Positions 47,101-59,230 of a DNA stretch of 64,000 bases are shown here, piece by piece; the first letter of the stretch is position 1, and each line of letters begins with the position of its first letter. Both the position numbers and the translations under genes were made by a program. This DNA comes from Zygnema cylindricum (taxonomy: Eukaryota; Streptophyta; Zygnematophyceae; Zygnematales; Zygnemataceae). The stretch is taken from contig JBBHKE010001879.1 of assembly GCA_037447655.1 (NCBI GenBank), positions 1-64,000 of the forward strand, in the 5' to 3' direction. The notes beneath the pieces were generated by a model. That model worked only from the letters and a program-made list of their open reading frames with translations. It searched no databases and was not told the DNA's origin.

Positions 47101-47301
47101 AGTGCTGAGTAGAAGTCTAAATGCTCCCACTAAGAGAGATAAGAAGGCACCTAAGAAAGTCCCTATAAATTTGATAGGAACTAGGGATCTATGGTTGCAT
47201 TTGGGTGGGGGGAATACTGACATTACTACTTGGAGTGATGCTAGTTATGGTGATGCTCCGATGAGGAGATGTACTTCTGGATATGTATTGTATGTGGGCT
47301 G
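44149..47301 (+). pseudogene. Decayed Ty1/copia polyprotein
   Basis: Domains occur in copia order. A CCHC knuckle (CHFCKKPRHHMA then a stop then C) lies at about 44152. A protease with VDSGASMYM is at 44409. The GAG-pre-integrase motif LWHKRLGHVN is near 44800. An integrase core fragment with TNIWGPA is at 44990-45217. A linker region is at 45.8-46.1 kb. The reverse transcriptase starts AKGFPQTKGIDYEETFAPVV at 46275 and includes SLYSLKQAPRQW. It is followed by ARYILGIQV and an RNase H start with SDASYGDAPMRRCTSGYV near 47225. Many stops and frameshifts separate the pieces, and a duplicated ~35-bp stretch (SLNAPTKRDK repeated) sits at 47060-47150. The RNase H domain is cut off. Internal LTRs were not found. 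Confidence 0.85.
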
Positions 47302-48698
47302 AAGACTTTTAAGTGCACGTGGCGGCTTCCATCTTTATTCATTAACAGGATCGAGCAGCCAAGATCTGACGGCCAAGAACGATTGCCGAGAGAGTACTTT
47401 GAATGTTTGACCCGCTTGCTGACATTAGCAGAGAGACAAAGCTACCCGTTTGTCGATGTAGGCTGAGGGGCAATGTAACCCATTTGGTGACGTTGGCCAG
47501 AGGACACGCCATTTACGGGTGCAGACGGACGGAAAGTTGGCCTATTTATAGGTTTTCAAACGGACGACCAAAGGTCTATAATTTGAATAAAGAAGATGTA
47601 GTTTACAAATTTCCATTCCAATCATGTTTTGTATTTTGATGTTTTCACCATAGCATTTTTGGTAATAAAAATTGCTTTTGTAGGAAAAGGTCGTGATATA
47701 AATACGTCGGATTTGAGAAGTCAAAATTCGTCAACTTGCGTTAATTTTTTTCCGATTCTGTACGAACTCTGTGAGCATTTGTACTAGCCACGAGGGCAAG
47801 AGACCAAGCTAATGTTATGTGGACAAAAGCTTCTTCTAATTTAAAGTTATCCTTATGTGAGTGTTTTCCAATGTGGATGTGTATTTTCCAATGTGTGGAA
47901 TGTGTGGTTGGAATCGTTTGTAGTAATGGGATTTTCTGAGAGGTATGAGATCCTGTTACATGAACACTGACTTTTAGGAAAGCGTAACAATAAACGCTTA
48001 ACTTTACCGGGGGGACGCTTTGCTTTTAGCGCCCCGTCACCGTAACATACCGCAGTTCAGATAGTCCCTTTTGTCGAACTGCTCTACCCGAATTGTGGCA
48101 TCAATAAAATTAACCGAACTAAACCGAACCTCAGTGGGAGCAAGCTGCGACTAGCCGACTTCAAACGCACTTTTTCCACTTTTGTCCAAATTATTACCGG
48201 CGCCGTCATAAATGATGGAAGCATTTGTTGGTCGGCTGAGCAGCCGGCAGTGTCGCCACTGTACGGATCAGATTCGTGGCATTTATGCCCGCGCGTCAGA
48301 TGTTTGGGAAGTTCGTGAGGACAAACCTTTACTGTAGCATCCCGAACGTAAAGTACAAGTTTACTGGTACGATCTCCTGTAGGTATACAAATCTGAAAAT
48401 GCAGGAGATTCTACCAGAATATGCATTGCGCGCCAAATATGCTACATTTATCTTTATATCGCTTTAATTTAGTTTGGAATGTCACTCTTTCGCTCATCTT
48501 CTCCCTCTCCTCCCTTTTCAACTCTCCCTTTGTCTTCTTTTCCCTCCCGCCTCCTCTCCTACCTCTTCTTCCCCAATCAGCCTCAAACACATATAAAATA
48601 TTTTTCTCTAACCTTGAAGGTAACAGAGTGCAGAAGTCCGTTTTGTAGCTGGATTTCTAAACAGAAAAAGAAAAAGATATAAGGACTGAGGGACGGCG
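47302..48698. other. Interval upstream of the aspartic protease gene
   Basis: Contains no clear gene. The first 350 bases may be the copia 3' end. From about 48478 the sequence is CT-rich and probably forms the promoter or 5' leader of the protease gene. Confidence 0.4.
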
Positions 48699-50598
48699 AT
48701 GGAACGAAAGAGAGCTGGAATATTTATGGTCTTACTGCTGACGTCAGCATGTGCATATAGTGCTTTTGCGGGCCGATATGAGGTCACTGGCAGTGCAGAG
48801 GTGAGAAATTTTATTTTTCCTCGAAAATGATACGAAAGAGAGAGAGGGAGAGAGCAAGAAAAGAAAAGGTCAAAATGTATGCAAAGACTACCAGCAAATT
48901 AGCAATAGCTCATTTTTTATTTTTTTTTGTGCATACAAGTATAATAAACTAAAATGTCATTTTATTCTGAAATTCAGAGTGGTACAATCTCTTCATGGGT
49001 GGACATAATTTTGAGGTCTGCCCGACGACTAGCTGAAACGGTGAGTTAAAAAAATTCTTCACAAGGTAAAATAGAATTTCACAACATGAAATCCTTTATC
49101 CACACAAATTTATAGTGTTCACATGTTTATTAGAAACATAATGAGATGAAACAGAAGGCATTTCCCCTTAGTTTATTTGAAAGTGGGATAACATTTAAAC
49201 TCTTTCTAACTGCATAACACTATCTGAGAAATACATGTTGCAACTGAAACGTGTCAAAACTTAAGGGTAAAAAAGTGAGAAATAAATTACCCTGATTTTT
49301 ATGTTTTTTATGGAACATGTCGTCTTTGATAAGCTTTAAAGGGGAGTTTGTCCAATTGGATTCACGTTTTTTATCTGAATTTCTCCGTATAAAAGCTTTT
49401 AATCCATAAAAAATTCAGTCATTTACAGACCTGAGCTGTTTGTGGTGTTTGGCTAAAAACACTTTATATAGAGACACAAATAGCGGAAACACAAATTGAC
49501 CTTGTTTTTCTTTTGCGACTAGAAAGCCTTTTTCAATAGGAAGAAATGATGCACATATATATTGAGAAATAAAGGAAAAATCATACAATTTTGGGCCATT
49601 TGGAATCAATGTGGATATTTTTTAATATATTCTGGTGTCGACCACCTCCAATCAATGTTACATTTCTGTTAGATTTGTCCAAAATTTTGGTGCTGGATTT
49701 TGTCTAAGCTTTTGGTTTTATCAACACTTGTTTTCATTTTATTTTTTTCCTCACTAAAATATGATTTTAGCTTGTGATGGAAAATTTGGTCTGTGGCTCT
49801 TTCATTGGGAATGCCACAGCTCTTGTGTTCTTAAGGACAAAGAAGATTTAACCTGGTTGGTGGAAAATGAGTGCAGGGTTCTCAACCAACATTGGAGTTT
49901 GACCTCATAGGGAACATATTCAAGTGAGTCTCTCTCTCTCTCTTTCCCCCTCTTTCTCTCTCTGCCTCTCTCTCCCTCTCACCATCTTTTTTCTGACTAT
50001 TCCGTTCCTTCTTTCGAGTTTTCTCTGATTTTATAAATTTCTTACCGTCATTACTTCCATCTCCTTCTTTTACTTATCTTTCAGTTCTTGTCCCGTTCCG
50101 CATGTCATCCCTGCCTTTCACTCGCTTCACAACCTTCTGAATTTCCCTCCCCTCCTCTTTTCTTACTTTTCTTCTTTGACTATCTGTTTCTGTTTCTATT
50201 CATACTTAACATAACTCCCACTTACGACTCCCTTTAATGGTATATTTTTTCCTCGTCTTGTGATTTCGCTCCCTTTTCTCTCCTTCTGACTTCCCTCTTT
50301 GTCTGTTCCCACTTTCAATATCTTTCCCCATCCTCTAACTCAATTCCATGACCTCATATCGCCCCTTACTTTTTTCTTTCCACCTCCTCCATTCCCCTAC
50401 CGTAACGCTCTTTCCTGCGTTCTCTTCCTCTCATCTTCCTTTCTCTCCCTATCCTGTTTCTTCCCCAGCATTTCTTCCTTTTCTCTTACCCCATTCATCC
50501 CGTCTCATTCTCCCTCTTCCATCAGAGCCTTCTGGCTCTCCTGTCTCCTTCTGCCCGTGCCTCACTATTTCCCAACGCTTTCTTTTTCTCTCTCTCTC

Positions 50599-50635
<37 letters not shown>

Positions 50636-53600
50636 CTTACTCTATTCCGGCCACACTCACTCTATCATTGTCCTCTCTCTCCCTCTCCCCTCAGGGCCTT
50701 CTACCTCCCCCTGAAAATAAGTACTCCAGCTACCACATTCTACCTCCAAGCGGACACAGGAAGTGACCTCCTTTGGGTTCCATGTGACTGCATTAATTGC
50801 CCCGTAACTGGAAAAAGTTTCTATGTAAGTTTTTCAGTTTCTTTTGCTGTTTTGTGTTACAAAAAAATCATTTTGCTGCTTCCTTTTTGCATTTTGGTTT
50901 CTTTTTCACGTTCGTTTCTTATTTCTGTTTTCTGTTTTTCTGTCGCTTTTAATGTTTAACAATCAGCTTCTGTTCGTGTATTTTACCAAAACACTCCAAC
51001 CCTTCACTTCTGCCATTTCTTTTGCTTACTAATTCATTTATTTTCCAAGCATAAAGAAAATGCTCAAAATAATCCGAGAAATCATAACTTATATACTTTT
51101 ATTTAGAATACAAATTTCATCTAGTTGTAAATTGAGAAACCAGCCTGTTTTCCCACATATTCCACCAAGATAATTTGGATTCTGCGACAAAGTACTTTCT
51201 CAGCTTTCAGAAAATCCACATTAGATTCCTCAATTTTTTTTGGTCAAGCTTTCTATCACGCCTCCACCGAAGTTACTATAGCCTCTAATCCAAATCTTAC
51301 AAGAATAACCTCATTTCCACACTAAAATCTGTCCTCTTTTTCTTTATTTACACCAACTTCTCGTTCTCATTTCTTTCCCTGCTTTGTTTTGCTTTGTCTT
51401 TTTCTTCCTGGCTTTCATCTTCTTTTATTATTTCGTTCCCAAAATGTCGGCGACAAATCACAGCCGACTAATCCAAAGTTGAATAGTTCGGCTTCGTTAT
51501 CGGCTTCTCCAATTTCTTGTCAAAGTGCAGAATGCCAGGGAATTATCGGTCCAAAAACAGGTTGTCGGTTAGGATTTGATAAAGAAGACACAAACTGTCA
51601 GTACAACTATACTTACTCGGATGGAAGTAAATCTCTCGGGAATTTGCTCAAAGACAAGGTTTTGTGCGAAACGTCAAAGGGTGTCACAACGGAAGGCGAA
51701 TTCCACATTGGGTGAGATTTTTTGAACTAAATGAATCGAAAAGTGGAAATTGAAAAATTAAAACGGAGAACAGGAAAGTGGATTGTGGATGCTGGGAAAT
51801 TACACTGCCAATCGTTATTAGCGTTAATAACACTAATTCGGTCGCGGCTCTTTTTGGCCAAAAATTATAAATTATTGTGAACTACACTATTTAAGAGAGT
51901 GGACTACAATCTGCCACGTAATAACGATGAGCAGTGTAGTAAAGTTGAGCGACCATTTTTTTTTTGAAAAATAACATTAATGAGTTATTTTTTCCCAGAG
52001 AATATTTCGAGTGTATGGAATTTGTGTGAAAGCTGTCATCTTTAGAAGTTTCAAATTCTATTTGAAAAAGCTTCCTGCACAGTCTATTATAATCTATATT
52101 TTTTCAGTGTGGGTTATCTAAATGGGGCTGTTCAAGGGGGTTAGTGGGGAAGTGAGAACGAGAGGGAGAGGGAAAGGAAGCTTAAATTCTCTTCTCTGAA
52201 CCAGGCCATGTAATCAACTCTTTTCTGGAGGATTTCCATGTTTATCTTAGAAAAGTATGTATGCGACTACTCTAAAAAGTTCCTTTTCTTTTTTTCTTTC
52301 TTTTTTTCTGTTTGTCTCGTTAGATGTGGACGAAATCAAACACGAGGTTTTCTCGGACGATCTATTCTCGATGGAGTTTTGGGACTCGGAAGAGGAGAGC
52401 TTTCGGTGACGTCACAATTAGTGAAACAAAATGTGATCAGCGACACTATTGGGTTTTGCCTTGAAGGAGATGTCAGTATTTTTACAGGGAGTAAACTCCT
52501 TTTAGGAGCCACAAAATTGCCTTTAGCGGCAACTGATAATACGACTATTCGAGGCGATGCAAAATAGTAAGACATTATATGAAGTCTCTGATTCTATTTC
52601 TTTTCTGTTTCCGTTTCAAAATCAATGCCCGTTCTAATTTTCCAATACATTATTAATTTTGCTTCTGATTTCTAATTTTTCTGATCAGCTTCTGATTTTT
52701 GCGTTGATTTTGTTACAGTTCATGTTGTTGTTATATCATTTTTTAAGGTTTTTTTCCTTTTTTTGGTGTTGGGACAGTACAAAGTATTATGTTCAAGTTT
52801 TGGACATCTACATGGGAGATAGAAATGTTGTTTCTCCCAACAATACGTTCTATGTGGATCCGTACAACACGAGAGGCGCCTTAATTGACATGGGGACCAC
52901 CATTACGCAGCTAGCAAATGAAATTTACGACTCATGGAAACAACTTGTACGTAAAAAATGTTTTTTTTTTGGTTCTCTGTGAAAAATCTCAGGTATTAGT
53001 AAAAAAACATGGGTTTCATGCATCAAAAAAAAAAAAACCGTGAAAACAGCTGTATTTTGGTTTTCAGGCTTAATTTTGTGAAAAGTCATGTATGGATTTC
53101 AAATAGTGTTTAAGACCGGAGATAGTCATATCAATCACTTAGGCCTCTACCACACGTCAAATTCCGCCTCTATCTCTCCGTTATTTATTTTCCTCCTTTC
53201 CTGTTCCCTCTCCCTCTCTCATCCCCTCTTTCTTCCTTGCTCTTCCCCTCCTTTTTTCTCCCTCTTTCTCTCGTGTTCTCTCTTTCCCTCTCCTCTCTCC
53301 CATCCCTCTCCTTTACGGTTCCCTCCACTTTCACTCCTGTCCCTCGATTTCTCTACATTACGTCTCATTTTTTGGTCAGGATTGTTGTTTCCAACTACGG
53401 TTCATTCTTGGTACCTATGCAGCCATTTTAGTTTTCTTAGAGTGCGTGATTTCTAATTTTATTTCTTCTTTTTGTTTTTATTTTCATGTTCCTGTTCCTT
53501 TTTTGTTTTTTGTTGCAGTTTCTTGAGAGATCACCATTCCTGAATTCCTCGACGAGTGAATATAAAGCCGGAAATTTAGAGTGTTTTGACGCACCTTTTG

Positions 53601-56600
53601 CTATCAAGTAAGATTTTATTTCCGTCACAGATTTTGTGACAGACGATATAAAAATTTGATTCAACAAAATCTACCATGAAGTTATTATAGTTTCTTGGTT
53701 GCTTCGATTCCTACATTTCTGCGCTGCTGTAGTTGTTGCCATTTTCAGCCTTTTTTTTCCGTTATATGCTGTTTTTGAAATACATTTGAACTTTTTCATT
53801 TCTGAAATTTGTGAATTTTGTGTATTTTTAATGTCCAGCACTTTCAATTTGCTGCAATACTACTTTCCGCCTTCGAGAGTTGTCTTTGGAAATGAAGCCA
53901 GATTATTGGTGGCGCCGTATATATATCTTTACAATCCGGTAAGGAAACCTGTGGGCCTTACACAGTTTCTATTCCATTACTAATCTTAGTTATTTTCAAT
54001 AATGTTCTAAAAGATTTACTTTTAGTTTTCTATTTCCGTTTCAATTATGTTCAACTGCGAAAAATTATCGAAAAAATGAACAAACAAAGAAAGAACTGAC
54101 AATGTTTTTCCCAAAAGATGACAAGTTTTGCTCTATATCTTATCCTTTTTTCTTTTTTTTTAATGCTTTTAGGATCCAGTCCGGGCCCCAAATACCGTCT
54201 GTTTCACTGTACAACCCAGCGGCCCTGTTACAAAAAAAACAATTGCTTTAACTATTGGAGGTAAATTTTTGTTAATTGTTTGTAGTACGATTATTGTTGC
54301 TGTTTTTACGATTCCATATTTTGTAGTAAATTCTGTCATAGTTTGTCCCACATTCGGTTACTCTTTAGAAACCATAGTGTGGATCACCACTATTTACCAT
54401 ATTGTTTGGTTTATTAGGCAATATTTGGTGAAAAAAATCACATAAGGTTCCTCTGGAGGCACCTTCAAGTAAAACTAGGAATAAATTTGTAGAATCCGAC
54501 ATAAATTGATAAGGGGCAGGATAGAAGAAATGTTTCACGCTTTTTTAAGTTTATACATTTCTGTATTGTTTTTTTTTTTTTTTCAGCATCTTGGCTACGC
54601 AACAAATATTTCCTTGTTGACCGACAAAACAATGTGGTGTTCTGGACAGCCGGTGTCAACTGTAAGTCCGTCGTGACTTTTTTTTTTGTTTTTTTAACAT
54701 TTTTGTGTTATCCTTCACCGTTAAAATGAAAATGCTTGCTTCCGAAGGACGAGAATAGCTCTTGAAAAAAAAAATGAAAAAGTTTCAGGGCATTAGCTAT
54801 CGTCGAAAGTTGGAAAATTTACGACCAATTTTTAATTCCGAATTTCCCAGATCCAATTTCTAATATCAGAATCCAAACTATCACCATCGTAATGAAATTT
54901 ATGTCCGTTTCTTGAATATCCAATGTTCAATTTCTAATGTTAACTAAAAGAATAATGAAATTGCCTCCCTATAACTTCATAATCCAATGTTTAACCTCCA
55001 AAATGTCAATTTTTAGACCTTTTACATAATTTCGCTTCTTCTTTTCCAAATCTCTAAAGGTCAATATTCGAGTACCCAATTTTGACAGTTCCCAGGTTCA
55101 ATTTGAAATGAAAATACCATTCTGATTTCTCAATACCAAAGTCAAAAAGATATTTTTTTTCCAAATATATACATTTTCAAATGTACGACTTCCAAAAATA
55201 AAATTGTTTAACCCCTTTTTTTTTCCGTAATCGGATCTGCAGGCACCACTGGTGACGTCATCCTTCTGAACAACACAGTTCGCCCACAATCTCCTCCTCC
55301 CCCTCCTAAGCCATCTTCTCCTCCTCCTCACTCCCCTCCTCCCTCTCCTCCACTCTCTCCTCCTCCCTCTCCTCGTCTTCCTCCACCAGTTGCAAAATCA
55401 CCTACTCCTCCCAAACTAACTCTCCCTCCGCCCATGTCTTCTCGAATGTCCCTCTGAGCATAAGATTGTCTCTCTCCTCCCCTGATTTCACCTCCTGATT
55501 CCATTCTTCCTTTCCTCCTCCATCCTCCTCCATCTGGACCCTCTCCATCCACCTATTTATCCAATCTTGTTTTGATCCCTCCTTCCTCCTTCTCCTCTCC
55601 ATCTGAACTGATTTTTGATTCCGGATCCCCCCCTCCATTCCTCCTTTCCGGATTTCTGCCCTCCTGATCTTGACCCCCTCCAAGATCCATCCTGATCTTC
55701 CTTTTGACCCTCTGAGAATATTAAGGAAGGAAGGAAGGAATGGTTGGTCTTATCCACTCCTGTCCATGTTCTTGTGGGATTCGAAAAAACGATTCCCACA
55801 TTCAAAATCGACCTCTCCATGCAGGGAGAATATTCCATTGGCACCAAAATTAGTGTGGATTTAAATGGGACTTCTGCCTCAATAGGAGCAGCGAATTCGG
55901 GACCCGTCGATTATATATGTGCGACCTATACCAGTATTCCATTAGACATGGAAAATCAGTTCTACATTGCACAGGAGGTACGGAATTTTTATGCAAATCT
56001 AGGCTTGAATGGTAAATGTCTAATGTCTAATGTCTAATGCTTGGTTCAACGCAATGTTGCACATTGACCGTCATTAACACATGGCTTAGGATTGCTGTCA
56101 GGTGACTAATGTGTTACCTGTCCAATTCCCAATGTAAAATGACCAATGTAAAGGTCCAATGCTGAGCGTCCGATGTCTGCTATCTGATGCCCGATGTCCG
56201 AATTCTATTGTCTGATGTCTGAATTCTGTTGTTCGATGTCCGATGTCCGATATCTGATGCCCGATGCCTGATGCCCTAATGCGCAATGATCCATGTCCAA
56301 TGAACAGTTCCTGAAGTCCAGTTTTCAATGTCCAAAGTCCAATGTTTAGGCTCCAGTCTCTAATATTAAACATCCAGTTTTTGATGCTCATGGTCAGCCA
56401 CTTAATATCTTGTATCCTATATTCAACAGCGACAACCGAATTCCAGATGCTCGATTTTCAATGCCTAGTGTCTTCTCATAATCATCGTTATCACATTTTT
56501 TGTTTCATAAAGCCGAATTGAGCTTATGGAAACTACTGAGGCTCTCCTACTGAGTAACTGAGATACAAATCATAAGTAAAATCTGTCAGATTGCATGTCT

Positions 56601-56910
56601 TCTTTTCCTTATTCTATGGACGATGTTGATGCTTTGCCATGATTATTTCATGTTTTTGATTTTAGGTAATGCTGAATCCTTACTAACGATACTTTCATAT
56701 ATTTGTTTCTTTTTTTTTTGACAGCTACTTATGCTGCGAACCATTCAATCCAACCAGGCGATTTCCATGCTTATGAAAAGTTACACCCATGTATCACTTA
56801 AATCAGTCCAGCTTTTAGTGGGAGATCAAACTCTCAACTTAAACCCCAATGATGGAAATTCACTTCTACCGGAGTCCCAGCGCTGTATCAACTTCAAACT
56901 CACATCGTAG
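48699..56910 (+). CDS. Secreted plant-type aspartic protease with Pro-rich tail
   Basis: Pepsin-family (A1) endopeptidase, probably secreted or wall-associated. In-phase exons: 48699-48800, 48978-49040, 49877-49923, 50695-50824, 51464-51711, 52324-52566, 52778-52946, 53519-53607, 53839-53938, 54173-54260, 54587-54661 and 55243 onward. The start gives a signal peptide (RAGIFMVLLLTSACAYSAFA). The first catalytic motif is ADTGSDLLWVPCDC in exon 4. GCGRNQTRGFLG and DGVLGLGRGELSVTSQL are in exon 6. The second catalytic motif is IDMGTT in exon 7, with Met where Ser/Thr is usual. Exon 11 has LRNKYFLVDRQNNVVFW. Exon 12 encodes an extensin-like SPPPPPKPSSPPPHSPPPSP tail and, read on, stops at 55455-55457 (522 residues). 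Alternatively it splices into exon 13 (start near 55720-55740, end 55977) and exon 14 (56725-56910, stop TAG), adding an unrecognised ~140-residue C-terminal domain. I favour one gene with alternative ends, but the exon 12-13 junction is unresolved. Confidence 0.85.
49927..50694 (+). repeat. Long pyrimidine-rich intron segment before protease exon 4
   Basis: About 770 bases dominated by CT, TCCC and TTTC runs, including pure (CT)n at 50587-50630, lead into the acceptor of exon 4. The SLSLS-type frames are not genes. The pattern parallels EF-Ts exon 2. Confidence 0.75.
51803..51936. mobile_element. Mariner/Stowaway-like MITE, copy C, in protease intron 5
   Basis: A 134-bp element with inverted ends CACTGCCAATCGTTATT and, from the right, CACTGCTCATCGTTATT. 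It is flanked by TA on both sides (51801-51802 and 51937-51938) and lies in the intron between exons 5 and 6. Confidence 0.7.
56013..56345. repeat. Degenerate TCCGATG / GATGTCT minisatellite in protease intron
   Basis: A 7-8 bp motif (CGATGTC, CTGATGC, CTAATGT variants) is repeated dozens of times with drift, from AATGTCTAATGTCTAATG at 56020 to AATGTCCAAAGTCCAATG near 56343. It lies between exons 13 and 14. The antisense open frame is a by-product. Confidence 0.8.
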
Positions 56911-57078
56911 TCACCTTCACAAATTTTGATAATATTTCCAGTTTAGGTCGTCCAAAAATTTTTTTTTTTTTAGTTGGTACATTTAGAAGCGCTAACAAAT
57001 TTGGCTAGTTTTTTAGCCTTGTCCAAAGATCCCACAGTTAATGATAATTTTTTGTATTGATGACGAGACACAAGTATT

Positions 57079-57573
57079 CTGATAGACAAGATAAACAGAT
57101 ATAGCAGCAGATACACCACAGCGGAAGCACGATAAAGACAACAAAGATATCCAGCAGAAATAAAAAAATTATTTCACCAGAGGCTTTTCCCTCCTTAATA
57201 CAAATCAAAGATACTCTCCCATACTCACACTCCCACTAAATACCCTCTACACAAGCAAAGAACAAATATCACAAGAATCAATACAAAGCATAATCCCTCG
57301 ACTAAAGATGACCAGGTAAACGCACAGGTGCGCCGGCCACAGTCTACAGCTCCTGAGCTACCTTGAGCTACCCTTCTCTTCCAGAATTCTCTATCTATAA
57401 ACCAACCAAAGTGTGGCAGGATCGTCTCAGAGTCGGCCGTACAAATTGTACTGCCACTTCACCGTACACATCGAATATTTCATCGGACGCGAAGCATGAA
57501 TCGCGTCTGTAATCCACGAATACAAATTAGTAAAGAATCGGCTGACGCCCGATTCTCAGAATTGAATCTAACA
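57079..57573 (-). repeat. 3' LTR of the copia element
   Basis: 495 bp. On the minus strand it begins TGTTAGATTCAATTC and ends CTTGTCTATCA. The first 70 bases on the + strand match the window end from 63927 with few differences, which identifies it as an LTR. Confidence 0.88.
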
Positions 57574-57728
57574 ATCCCCCCCTCAATTCGAGAATCGCCA
57601 AGTCAGTATAAACCTAACTTAGGTCTTCCCCGTAACAGTACGTCGTACTCGGCTGCCTTCGTCAACATGTCGGCAGCTTCCTCCAAAGTCGTCACATATT
57701 TAAACTCAATTTCTTTTGCGGTTTTGCC

Positions 57729-58452
57729 CATAGTTGTTCAAATCGCGCGATTTTTTCCTTTTTTGCGATTGAAACGTATAATTCGTGACTTTTGCAAAAA
57801 TCGTAAAAAAACGTGTACTGTAAACTGAAACTGATATTTTACAGAAACCCGTAAACTAATTACTGTAACTGTACATTTTTTTACGGATATGAACGGAATA
57901 AAACGGGAAATATGCGTCGCACTTATTGGTACTTTCTGTTCAGTGAACTGAACAGAAATACCACGGAAGTTGTACGTTATATAATCGAAAATGTACGGAC
58001 ATTTTCGAAAAGAGACGTTGAACGTCACAATAATTTCGCGCGTTCAGTTTGAAATTTGTACGGGCGTCTTCTTCAATTTTTTTTGAAAGAAGACGCCATG
58101 GAACAGAGACGAAATTGCTAAAAATGCTATCTTCGTAGCATTCGAACCCGGGTACGTTGACTGCGAAGCATATCCTAAGGTGAACGACAGGACTACCATT
58201 TGGTAAAGTCATTCCGTTACCAAAAAAAATTGTGATAAAATTTTAAAGAGTTTATTTTTTTACCGCTCATTAAACGGGAAAAACTTGCAAACTGCGTTAT
58301 ATGTAATAGTTTTTTGTTTTTTTATGTACCGGAATAGTACGGAAGGAAATTCATTAACGATTTTTTGCGATTTGATCAAAAGGTTCAATGCGTTTGTTAC
58401 GTATAATTCGTCACGTACGGTACGTTCGCACTAATCGCCGTGAACAACTATG
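57729..58452. mobile_element. hAT-like MITE inside copia RNase H
   Basis: A 724-bp insertion with CATAGTTGTTCA inverted ends and a perfect 8-bp target duplication GTTTTGCC (57721-57728 and 58453-58460). The RNase H reading frame is recognisable on both sides (AMAK before, KEIEFKYV and DMLTKA after). It contains no transposase. Near 58135-58200 the minus strand has a box B-like GGGTTCGAAT preceded by a D-arm-like fold, possibly tRNA-derived. Confidence 0.9.
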
Positions 58453-59230
58453 GTTTTGCCATTGCCATGTCACGCACGAAATGCCATTGAATACGAATAT
58501 GTTTCGTTCGCTTGTGAAAAACGGGACTTTTCACAAGTGCCATAGAACTCACGCTGTCCGTAAAAATTGTGAGACAGCCAACCGGAAATTTCAACTCAGT
58601 TAGAATTTCTTTGATCCATATAGAGGCATTGGAAGCATGGCACGCGGCCATGTATTTTGCTTCAGTTGAACTTAACGCGACGGTAGGTTGGAGACGCGAA
58701 CTCCACGAAATTGTCGCCCCACCAAATATAAAAGCGTAACCTGAGGTAGATTTGTCGGTATCGAAATCTCCTCCCCAATCTGCATCACAATATCCAATGC
58801 ACTCTAAAGGATCTCCTGCACGGAATAGAAGACCAAGATCAATTGTACCTGCCAAGTAGCGGAATATTCGCTTCACAGCCTCCCAATGCGCCTATTTAGG
58901 CGTCTGATAATATCAACTTACGACAGAAACGGCGGCCGAAATATCGGGCCGCGTACCCACACTGAGATGCATTAGGCTCCCAATCGCTTCACGGTATGGG
59001 ACGTAAATATCCGATTCCTCCTCAAATTTGCGAATCTGCGCTTTCGAATCTAAAGGCGTTGTAACCGGCTTCGCGTCAAGCATGGAAAACTTGGATAGTA
59101 TTTCACGACAGTATTGCGCCTGACTTAATTTGATATCGCCGTTATCATATCGGATCACCTCGATCCCCAAGATATATTTAACTTCTCCAAGATCGGTCAC
59201 CTTAAAGTGTAACCGCATATGCGCCTTTAA

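Noticed and set aside
50299-50959. 155- and 203-codon + strand frames in the protease intron
   Set aside because: Pyrimidine-rich intron sequence; only the part at 50695-50824 is coding, in the protease frame.
52324-52569. Stop codon (AAATAG) ending protease exon 6 prematurely
   Set aside because: The TAG overlaps a GTAAGA donor; splicing after TA joins exon 7 in phase and gives the expected second lobe.
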